Shown here piece after piece: positions 43,434 to 53,100 of a stretch of 64,000 bases of DNA. Origin of the DNA: Vermamoeba vermiformis (taxonomy: Eukaryota; Tubulinea; Echinamoebida); assembly GCA_045837725.1 (NCBI GenBank), contig JBEWZL010000227.1, positions 124,001-188,000 on the forward strand, in the 5' to 3' direction. The notes below the pieces were generated by a model. The model was not told the DNA's origin. It made no database searches and saw only the letters and a program-made list of their open reading frames with translations. Both the position numbers and the translations under genes were made by a program. The number at the start of each line of letters is the position of its first letter. The first letter of the stretch is position 1.

Positions 43434-44556
43434 ATGGCAGCACGTATTCCTTCTTCTTCTACCGCATGGAGTGGTAATTGGAACCCTAAAGAAGATTTTG
43501 GCGCATCTGGACCTGGATTTATTGGTGAAGGAAAGGTACGTCGAATTTAACGCTGAATTAAATGCAATAAATTTAAAAATAGTATATTTTATCTAATTTG
43601 CAAGGCGGATTGCGATACCTACCGCTTTCATAATTTTTGTGTTTATCTTCTCGAGATAGAAAAAATCTTATACTTCCCGATACTATTGCTTAAATATTAT
43701 GGTAGTAATATTAATTATTTGCTTTAAAGGTCGCGGAACTTCGCTTCCACTCGTTGCAATGCAAATCCGACGTTCATCGTTACATGGCTATTGTAGTTGA
43801 CATCAGCGACGTTCATAAACGTACTTTTGGCAAATATGGCGATGAAGTCAACCCGAATTTCAAGAAGGATGTCAATAGGTAAGCCATCCTATAATTACAG
43901 AAAATTTCTTTTGTGGATGTCGCATCCAAACCGCCTTACTTTTTAATAATTGAGTCTATTTATGGTACTAATATTATTTAGCCCTAATAAGGTATCATTC
44001 GACCAATTATTAACGGCACTCGGCAAGAATAGCGGCAGCCCTGCTCCGCCAAAAGTTTTGGATCAAAGTTTCTTGAGCAAATTGCATCCTAAGGTCAAGG
44101 GTAAATATAAATATATTCATACATCGTTAGTATATCCGTATTCATATTTAATAGGCCGTTTTGAGTTCTGGGCTAATGCAGATCAAGCCAAGAACATCTC
44201 GATCGGCGACGAAGTTTTGTTCAGAACAGACGGAGAGTCAATCGTATTGTTTAAGTATGATACTCATTTAATATTAATACGATTATCAAAGACAATGTTA
44301 CTCAATTCAATATTTGTTGGTTTTTTAAGTTTTGGCGATCTCGATCGAGAAAATACTTTCGCTCTAATCAAAATTCTAAGAATGTAATTTTAATTACAGA
44401 GTCGAAGTTAAGAGCCACAGCAAATTTTCAACGTTGAAGAGCGGCGAAGGAGAGCTTTATAACCAAGTTTCAAAGGTCGCTGATGTTTACGACGAAGACG
44501 CACCATTGCCGCAAGACTTAAAGCAAGGTGCTGCTGATGACGAGTGGGACGATTAA
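43434..44556 (+). CDS. Conserved-looking soluble protein, function unknown
   Basis: Five exons (43434-43535, 43730-43878, 43982-44100, 44155-44254, 44400-44556) join in phase to 208 residues starting MAARIPSSSTAWSGNWNPKE. No membrane segment or signal peptide. A beta-rich core is suggested by ELRFHSLQCKSDVHRYMAIV, FEFWANADQAKNISIGDEV and GESIVLFKVEVKSH. The C-terminus is acidic with an aromatic anchor (QGAADDEWDD). Codon bias is C-ending. It is divergent from the LRR gene at 41861 and about 140 bp away. I do not recognise the family. The gene is supported by clean phase across all four introns. Confidence 0.8.
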
Positions 44557-44728
44557 GTTGATTAGTAAGATAAGAGTATAATACTAGTATTTATCTTATT
44601 GTAATTTATAAAACCTTGGTGGATCTAGATCAACCGAAGACACAAAAAACCTTAATTGCGCGTATATTTATTCGTTATAACATCTGTTAATTTGTATAGA
44701 GTTTATTAGGATAGTTACATTATTATTT

Positions 44729-45007
44729 TTACTCGACAAGTAACGGAAACTCTTCACCAGGATTTTTTTGCTTTTTGTAGCGGTACACGTGGCGTAGATC
44801 TGTCGACAAAAAAGCGACGATCCAAGTCAAGAGCAATACTGTACCACATGCTAAAAAGATCATTACGATATTATAGTTCTTAAAGAACTCCGTGGCGGGA
44901 GATTGAATATGTTGTCGGTCTTGCAGTCCGAACACCAAGTACAAAAATGGTAGTGGCACAAACGCGGTGTACAGCACGAATATAATCCACCTCGACAAGG
45001 GCTTCAT
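44729..45007 (-). CDS. Small membrane protein with two transmembrane segments
   Basis: 92 residues from ATG 45007 (MKPLSRWIIFVLYTAFVPL). Two hydrophobic spans are clear: residues about 6-28 (WIIFVLYTAFVPLPFLYLVF) and 47-69 (IVMIFLACGTVLLLTWIVAFL), then a basic tail (RHVYRYKKQKN). The open frame continues upstream without an ATG (via TTG/GTG), so a 5' exon is possible; a CAG acceptor lies just before. It is convergent with the 43434 gene. Family not recognised. Confidence 0.65.
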   Translation of the reverse strand: MKPLSRWIIFVLYTAFVPLPFLYLVFGLQDRQHIQSPATEFFKNYNIVMIFLACGTVLLLTWIVAFLSTDLRHVYRYKKQKNPGEEFPLLVE

Positions 45008-45506
45008 ATTCCATAAATCTGCAAATTTGTCTAACACTCCTGTGATTGTCGACTACAACGATGCTGGCTAACGGAGATTATCGTCGACGACACGCCAAAA
45101 TAGACGATGTTGAACGACGTATGGCACGTTTCTAAATCTCTTGACTCTTAGTTATTTGGTTTGGTATTACAGATGGGGTTTGACATTCCGAGCTTAATTT
45201 GACTCGCAGCGAACACTGGATTTTTGTAACATGAAATCACCGATGTCAAATACCAAGTACAAAGCACCAAACTTGATGAAATAGTTAAGAATGCAAGTTG
45301 TCTAACGTTTACAGGAACATTATGTGTTATCGAAGATATCTCACATTTAAAAGCTAATCATTCCTCGCGCGACGAAATTACCAAAATTGGATCGGCGCGC
45401 GACCAGAAAACAACGTCATGAATTATTTGACATGTTCTCGTTATAATTTCAGCTTTAAACAAAGGAACCACCAGTCGACAAGACACTGTATTATCCTGGT
45501 GCCAAG
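45008..45506. other. Intergenic region, divergent promoters
   Basis: 499 bp between the small membrane protein gene and the TspO-like gene. An acceptor-like TTATAATTTCAG near 45440 suggests a 5' UTR intron of the TspO-like gene. No other feature is seen. Confidence 0.4.
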
Positions 45507-46806
45507 ATGCGGCCTTTGCAAATTATAAATATCGTCTCTTATGCAGCAATTATTATTATAAATATCTTGTCTAATACAGGCGTCATCGGAGAGACTAACA
45601 AGTAAGTCTAAATAATATTGACGATATTTTAGAATTTAAAAACTAATTTCGGACATTTAAAGGGTTATCTCTGATAAATACGCCTCGTATTTTACCCCAG
45701 CTGGCTATGCCTTCAGTATTTGGGGTTTAATTTTCACTGCTTTGGGTAAGTATTCGATTTCCTTCTGTAAATGAAGAGCAAATCCAGATTTAAAACTCCG
45801 AAACTCGAGAATTGCCTGACAATTTTTTTTTAGGTATCTTTACCATCTACCAAGCTCTGCCTCGCAATAAATCCAACCCCAAGCTCGATAAGGTTCATTT
45901 GTTTTTCATGTTCTCCGCCTTAGCGATGCTCGGATGGGTTTTCTCTTTTAACGTAAGTTTCAGCACTTTGCAGAGTCATATAATAATGCTAACTTAACTT
46001 CGCATATTAGAATCAAGTTATTTGGCTGTCTATGATCATGATTTTCTTGACTTGGTTGCCGCTGGCTTTCGTGTACTTCAGATTGAACTCTTTTGGTATT
46101 TTGACTCCTCCCAAATACGGCTCAATGGACTATTGGATGATTAACTGGCCCTTCATTCTTTACTTTGCTTGGTTAACGTAAGTACAGTTGCAGCCACATC
46201 CGCAACAAACACCGGAATCCGAATCTGAAACAAAACTCATTTTTATTTATTCTAATAGCGTCGCTAATGTTGCCAACTTCTTCATTCTTGCTGTGGATAT
46301 GGGTTGGGCCTCCGTTAATACGCCGTTGTCTTCTTCTATCGCCATTGCAATTGTTAGCGCGGTACGATCCATCATTGAAATTGTACAATACCTCCAAAAT
46401 CTAATATCATCTTTATTCTAGGTTGGCTTAGCCATGCTTATTTGCTACTCTGATATTTTCTTCGTGATGGTTGTCTTCTGGGCCGTAATGGCGATCCGTG
46501 TTAAACAGATCTCATCTGAGGTACGTTTTATTTCTTTATTTAGCCACTATAATCCATGAATATCGTGCATATAATATAATTATTGTAGTAATTTATTAAA
46601 CGCTTGCCTCATAGTCTCGTGTAACGGCTGATCTTGTTCGCGATCTAACTTTTATTTTTTAGACAATCGCTACTGCTGCATTGACCTGCTTCATAGTATT
46701 AACTGTTGCTGATGCTATTGGATTCGTCATATTATTGGTGAAGTACTTCAAAGAGAAAAAAAAAAACTTCGAAAAGATTGACGAGTACCAAACATTCGAA
46801 AACTAA
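45507..46806 (+). CDS. TspO/MBR-like (tryptophan-rich sensory) membrane protein
   Basis: Seven exons (45507-45601, 45663-45745, 45834-45952, 46011-46177, 46259-46361, 46422-46520, 46663-46806) join in phase to 269 residues with seven to eight hydrophobic spans and a Lys-rich cytosolic tail ([10 protein letters not shown]). The motif [19 protein letters not shown] is diagnostic of TspO/MBR relatives, where Trp/aromatic residues line a porphyrin/sterol-binding bundle. Classical TspO has about 160 residues and five helices; this is the longer type I associate with bacterial 'tryptophan-rich sensory protein' families. There are Trp residues in most helices. Ligand and compartment are unknown. Confidence 0.72.
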
Positions 46807-47194
46807 GTGAGACTTAGACGTCTGTACACCCTTGTTAATAGTTTACATTCGAATCTTATAAATGCCTTTTCCACAATTCTGGTAAACTTTTGCTCGTTTT
46901 GGTACTAACGTAGCGTCTTCCCGTAAACTTTGATTTTTTCATTTGTCACAAAGAGATGAAACACAATTCATGAAACGCACAATAATCAGTTGAACCAGTC
47001 AATACAACAATATAATAGATTGCATATTGGATTAATAAGTAAGCCTGGTAGGTAAGGTATTGTTCGATTGTAAATGCGGTTTCGTTATTTAAATCAAACA
47101 TTTGTGTTTATTGAAACGCTGGATCATAATTTAATAAGTTTTAATTGTATATTTTACGAATTAATTAATTAACTCGATTTAATTTTTTTCAGAG
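46807..47194. other. Intergenic region before the broken LRR gene
   Basis: 388 bp, AT-rich. A polypyrimidine tract and CAG acceptor (TTTTTTTCAG) lie directly before the ATG at 47195, so a lost or non-coding upstream exon is possible. Nothing else is recognised. Confidence 0.4.
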
Positions 47195-49167
47195 ATGGAT
47201 TCAACCGAAAATGAAAATCAAGAACCTACCATGATTTCTCCAAGCTTAATTGCAGACACAAATAATTATGAAAAATATACTGCAGCAATATTTATTGATT
47301 TTGAGAACTGGAAGGCTGAAGATCCAAGTTACATCCATATTTTGCCGTATTTCGAAAGTCAGATCGCTCTCAACCGTTAGAACAATTTCAACAGGACACG
47401 CGGATTATTTAACACTAGCAGAATATATTGCACATAATACCACGATACAAAAGCTTGATCTGCGTTGTGAGGACGAATCCAGCAATTTGACAGATTTTTT
47501 CCAGATCATTCAAAGCAACACTCGGATAACGAAACTTGCCCTACAATATATTGAAATTAGAGATGTTCGATGATATCAATATTTAGTGATATCTCCAAAA
47601 CCTAATGATATCACTTAACCCTTCAATATCAAGGAACAATTTTCACCAATTTTTTCTACTAAATCGCTGAGGTAAATGACCCACTGGCTACCTGACAGTG
47701 ATTTCTAAACATATTTTATACATTTATTACCAAATCTGGCTGCATGTGCACTCTATTTGGCGTAAAATCCAAGCAGTGGTGCTGATCCAGATTTGCTAAG
47801 CAAAAAATTTTGGACAACAAGTTTGGCTGTAGTCAGCCAATGGCTTGGGACTATCATTTTGACCAGTGGTGTACAATTTGGGATAGTTTTAGTATATATG
47901 TCTGAAGATCTGCCCAACTTTTTGGCATACTTTAACATTTAGTAATTTGATCGATATTTCACGATATCGCCATGAAAAATATAAATATCATGAACACTGG
48001 TTTTGCTCACGATAAACATCTCTAATTGAAATACGTGGATATCAATTAATGGACCTCATATTATCAATGACTCTAAAGTCTCTAAAGTTAAATTTTGTCA
48101 AAATTTTCGACGAAGCTGCGATCCGTTTCACCAACCAAAAAAAACTGCCACAAAGGCTTAATATCAATCACTATCTTCCATGTGATATTAATTCAATAAT
48201 ATTAAACAAATCAAACATCACTCGGTTGGAATTATGTAAAGCCGATTTAACAACGGATCTATTTTCCTATTTGTTGGACAATTTAAGTGACAGCATTACA
48301 TATTTAGACATATCAAATAGGCCCAAACAACAAGTGCCACCTGAAAATGAGATTTCGTTTGAAGGATTGAACAAATTGGATCAATTTTTATCGACCAATC
48401 GGACGTTACGGACAATTGTATTAGATGGCGCGATTGAACCAGAACCAGAAGTGCAAATTAATTTTGGAGAGTCATTGAAGATCAATAATACACTACAAAC
48501 ATTAAGTTTAAGAGGCTGCTGGCTACCAGATCAAGTCGTGTTAAAAATAGCGGATGCGTTGAAAGTCAACAAAACATTAACGAGACTTGAATTATATGAG
48601 AATCACTTAGATATGGACACCTATGCAAAATTAGTGGCGTCGTTGATTCAAAATGACACTTTGACAGGTGTCAGTTTTGGCCGGTACGAACAATATTACG
48701 AATTCTTTTACGAAGTGGCAGATCTGATCGAAAAAACAAAATCACTTGAAAGTATTGAAGTATCATATACAGCTGGTGATTATGACTATAGTTCTGGATT
48801 AGAGGACATAATGGATCGGTTGAAATGTAACACTACGATTGCAACTTTTTTAATGCAAGTCAGTTTCTACGGAGGTGCAAGAATCCATGAATTATTCAGT
48901 GAAAATTACACGCTGACAACGACCAGTTTGGGACCACACGAATTAGTCCAAAATTATTGCGCTCGAAACAGATCCCATCAACGACAACTCCGAGAAAACA
49001 TAATAATATTTATCCATAATATTGCTAGGGATAATTTAATAAGAGAAAAATTGCCCGAAGAAATTTGGCGACAGATCTTCGAGTACATTAAATATCCGAA
49101 AGCAAAATCTTTTGGATCTGCTGTTCGCTCAATTTTTATGAAGTATAGAACATGTATAGTTGAATAA
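47195..49167 (+). pseudogene. LRR/F-box-like gene broken by frameshift and MITE insertion
   Basis: Third LRR gene of the window. The first part starts MDSTENENQEPTMIS and reads to ...ESQIALNR before a TAG at about 47378. The homologous LRR sequence resumes in another frame (TISTGHADYLTLAEYIAHNT), which shows a frameshift there. That second frame is then interrupted at 47558 by a 467-bp inverted-repeat element. After the element, from 48033, the frame continues with further LRRs (KSLKLNFVKI, NNTLQTLSLRG, KTLTRLELYENHL) and the C-terminal module LPEEIWRQIFEYIKYP up to the stop at 49167. The reading frame is consistent across the element if one target-site copy is discounted. The 3' 372 codons are still open, and a shortened product from ATG 48049 is conceivable. 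Confidence 0.82.
47550..48032. mobile_element. hAT-type MITE with 8-bp target-site duplication
   Basis: A 467-bp element (47558-48024) bounded by terminal inverted repeats TAGAGATGTT...AACATCTCTA and flanked by a perfect direct repeat ATTGAAAT (47550-47557 and 48025-48032). An 8-bp duplication and a TAG-type terminus are hallmarks of hAT elements. Subterminal GATATC motifs recur near both ends. It has no transposase ORF, so it is non-autonomous. It splits the LRR coding sequence. The identical target copies indicate a fairly recent insertion. Confidence 0.85.
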
Positions 49168-50195
49168 ACTGTGTTTTGTTTGATCATTTGAATGGTAATT
49201 TTATGGTGGCAACATTAGAGAAAAGGATCCATGCCAAGGGATCGACGTTCCACAAATAGACCCAATACAGGCAGACCAAAAATCTTTGCAACAATCTATT
49301 CAGCGTTAAATACGATGTTGCGGTTCACTTCATGACGTTGTTAGTCAACGAGTGATTGCGCTGATCTTGGATGTGATCCCAAGGCATTTTGTCTCTCGCT
49401 ATTAGAGCAGAAGGTGTTAAATCTCAGAATTAATTTATCGCTATTACTAAAACCTTCGGAATCGCTAAGCACATGGCAAAAAAAAAGGATCTGATCGATG
49501 GGCAAAAAAGGAAGCGGACCAGGCGGGACTTGCACCCACAACTACTCGTATTAAAGAACTTTTGAAGTGAGAATTCAACAATTTCTTGTGAAAACCAGGA
49601 TGATACCCCGAAGGGCAGGCGAGGGCTCTACTTTTGAGCTACTGGTCCGATAAAAAATTATCTCTCTAGCGGTTCAAATTGGGTGGTAAAAAACAGAACG
49701 TAAACATTGTGGGAGAATTTTATCCACAAGTACTTCGCAAAATATCCACAATTGCGTACAACAACTGCGCGATCGTCAAAACAGACTTTGTCGATCTGAA
49801 TCCGTTCTGGGTCTTTGAGGCTAAAACGGATTAATTGTGGGTCGATTGTTTAATCTAGAAGCACTCAAGTGTTGCAATCACATTGCCGGCCAGGCTATCA
49901 ACCCTTTTGAATTGTTAGTCTTTGAATTTAAAATTTAATTATTAGTTGTAAAGCAAATTTATATCGAGGCATTAAAGCGAATTATTAGTTGTTCGCTTTC
50001 CTCATCAAGAATAATTTTTTTGAGATAATATCTGATTTTTAAATACGGTGGATTTGGCCTTAAAATGTTTGCATAAGGTCATCAACGCTTCTTAAGAGAG
50101 CTAGTATTAGTAAAACAATATTTAGTGCTACATATTACAACATTGCCCGAAAGCAATCGCAAAATTACATGTTAATTGGAGTGTTTTTCAATTTC
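49168..50195. other. Intergenic region with a tRNA-like element
   Basis: 1,028 bp between the broken LRR gene and the talin 3' end. It contains the tRNA-like element at 49515-49648 and a separate B-box-like GGTTCAAATT near 49672. No protein gene is seen; the talin 3' UTR and poly(A) signal must lie near 50100-50195. Confidence 0.4.
49515..49648 (-). tRNA. tRNA-like gene, possibly intron-containing tRNA-Gly(GCC)
   Basis: Minus strand: 7-bp acceptor stem GGACCAG/CTGGTCC, D-arm GCTC/GAGC with an A-box-like TAGCTCAAAAGTAGAGC, anticodon-like arm CTCGC-CTGCC(C), and T-stem GTGGG/CCCGC around TGCAAGT. It spans 134 nt, about 60 nt too long for a mature tRNA, so an intron after the anticodon is required; splicing would pair CTCG with CGAG. 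The anticodon would be GCC (Gly). Odd points: the T-loop lacks TTC, the D-loop lacks GG, and the discriminator is G rather than A. It may be a tRNA pseudogene or tRNA-derived element. Confidence 0.4.
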
Positions 50196-53100
50196 TTATT
50201 GTTGCGGTGGCGGAGGACGAGGCATGACAGGGCTCTTCATTTGACCGGGCATCGGTCCCTTCATTTGCCCTGGGGGCGGGAATCCGTTGCCTGTTGGTGG
50301 TGATCCATACATGCCAGTCTTTGGCGGACCTGGCGGGAATCCCATGCCTGGCGGATGCTGGCCTGGTGGGAAGCCGGGACCAGGACCTTTCATGGGACCA
50401 GGCGGGAAGCCAGGGCCTGGAGGGAAACCAGGTCCCGGGGCCTTCATGTGACCAGGAGGAGGTCCAGGTGGCGGGAATCCGTTGCCTGTTGGTGGTGATC
50501 CATACATGCCAGTCTTTGGGGGACCTGGCGGGAATCCCATGCCGGGGTGCTGGCCTGGTGGGAACCCAGGGCCAGGATGCGGTGGGCCAGGCGGGAAGCC
50601 TTGACCAGGGCCAGGTTGAGGCGGACCTGGTGGGAAGCCTTGACCGTGGCCTTGTTGTGGTGAGCCAGGAGGGAAACCTTGGCCCTGTTGCGGTGAACCG
50701 GGCGGGAATCCTTGACCGTGACCAGGATGAGGCGGGCCTGGAGGGAAGCCTTGACCAGGACCAGGTTGAGGTGGACCTGGTGGGAAGCCTTGGCCTGGTG
50801 GAGGGAAGCCATTGCCAGTCGGAGGAGAGCCAGGGATCGGTCCAGGTACAACACCAGGTGGCAACATTACAGGGCCCTTGGGACCATTGTGCATAACAAT
50901 AGGGCTCTTAGGCTGTTGGCCTGGAGGTGGCATTGGGCCTTTAGGACCCGGAACAGCGCCGGGTGGGAATCCACCAGAGAATCTCTTGGCGTTGGGAGGA
51001 GCTACACCAGGTGGGATTCGAGGCATGCCCGGTGAACCAGGTGACACGGGACCCTTTTGGTATTGTTGCTTTCTCATGCCGAACAAGTTCTTTCGTGCAT
51101 TGTTGAGTTCTTTCTCCAACCGCATAATCTTCATCTGTTGCTCGAACTCGAACACCTTGCTGCCCACGACACTCGTGACAGCAACACTGGCATCGTTGTC
51201 GTCCAAATCGCTGAACTCGCCTGCCTGTTGAGCTGCCTCGACAAGTTGACTGCAAGACGTGGCAACTTGACGTGCAGAAGTGCTCAACGATTTGTTGGCC
51301 GCCGAGTTAGGATCCGACTGCAAAAGTGAAGTTAGGTTAAAATGCTATATTGCTTAATGTACTTAAGATGTACGTACTCTGACACGTGATGCAGTGACAA
51401 TACGAGCAGTTGCCGTAGTGACTGATCGAGCAGCTACTAACAACGCTTCTTCAGGGATCTTTCCGCTGGCAACTTGAGCAGACAAACCGACCAATCGTTG
51501 CACTGATTCACTGGCTTCCTTAGCCGCTGAAATGAGACCGTTGGCCCAGATAGGATCGTTGTTGTATTTGTTTTGAACTTGGTCAGTGTTGCTCGAGCGT
51601 TCCTTTTGAACAGCGGCTGCTGATCGAACCAGATCTGCTGTGGCGCCCATAATAGCTTGAGATGCGTCGAAAATAGCAGCAGAAACCGATTCCTATACAA
51701 ATAATAGTGTTAGGGGTATATAAAGAAGCAAATAATCGAGAATCAATTGCGGATGTGGATCGAGATCTTACCTTATCAAGAGGAGCGCTAGGATCGCGTG
51801 GTTTGTAGTTAGGTCTGTTCTTCTTAACTTGCAATGAAGCCTCGTTAATCGTCCTCAACGCATTAGCCAATTCCATCTCGGCCTTAGATTGCAAGTTATC
51901 ATCGTCGATGAGCTTCAAGTGCGCGCCACCAGGCAACTGATTGACAGCTGCCACGACGTCACCAATGAGACCTGTGACACCAAGTGATGTCTCTTCCAAG
52001 CGTGCAAGGTTGTCGTCTGATTTGGCTGCATCGATAACATCCAGAGATGCTCTAAAGTGAAACAAAAAGTTAGATCTGGATCTATTCCAAACTTTCCAAA
52101 AACAAATATGGTGATGCGTGCATAAAATTAATATTAATGACATAACATAAATAAGGCTCCAAAACTTACCTAGCAACGTTTTCAGCAACGGACATGAGCT
52201 TGGCTTGCAACTTAGGGTCGTTCGACAAGTTGACAGCACCACGAGCGCTACGCAACAAGGTCTTGACACCTTCTTGCACGTTCTTCGCGGCCTTAATGAC
52301 GTCGTCTTGATTGTTCGAGAACAAGATATCTGACAAGCCGTTGGTCACCTGACGGCAGCTCTGCATGACGTCTTCAGGACGAGCTCCTGGTAGGGCCGAC
52401 AAGTCGTCTAATATAATGTCATTAGAATAAGTACCAAGTCGATAGTATGGCTTTTTGAGCTTACTCAAGTAGGAGGAGATCTCCAACATGACTGAATCCA
52501 GCTCACGTTCTCGTCGTTCGAGACCGCTTGAAGTACCACGAGCCAAGTTGATCAATTGAGAAGCAGCGTCGCCAGATGACTTAACACTAACGAGCAGTGT
52601 CTGTTGAGTAATGTTGTCCTTGCCGCCCTTTCGCAAGTGATCCTGGCAAGACATCAACAATTGCTCAGCAGTGATTGCCAAAGCCTTAGCAGCGGTTAAA
52701 ATGGCTTCTTGTGTCGTGCCATCGCTTGTATTTTGAGCAGCCTATTCATTCAAGTGTCAGTCAGATCGAGATGCGAAAAAGCGATCAGATCCCAAAAAAA
52801 AAATAAAAATATGCTATGTCAGCCGAAAGATGGTTTGTGAAAACTTCCATGTATTTTCAAGTTCGGAATTTGTGCATCATGCATATTTAAATAAAGGAGT
52901 GGAGATAGGACTTTTGACTTCACGATCGAATCCACCAAAAAATTCTTATGGGAGCTAAACCCCGCTCCAAAATAAAATTTTCATAGGACGTACCTTAATA
53001 CTAGCCTCGCTCATCTTCAAAACAGCAGCAGACAAGTTCTGAGCAGAAGCACCGAACGCATCCACGCCAACTTTAGTCGCTTCAGCTGACTCGATAATAG

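Noticed and set aside
48049-49167. Treating the 3' LRR part as an intact independent gene
   Set aside because: The ATG at 48049 is internal to the ancestral frame that continues across the MITE target site; upstream LRRs and the original start are on the other side.
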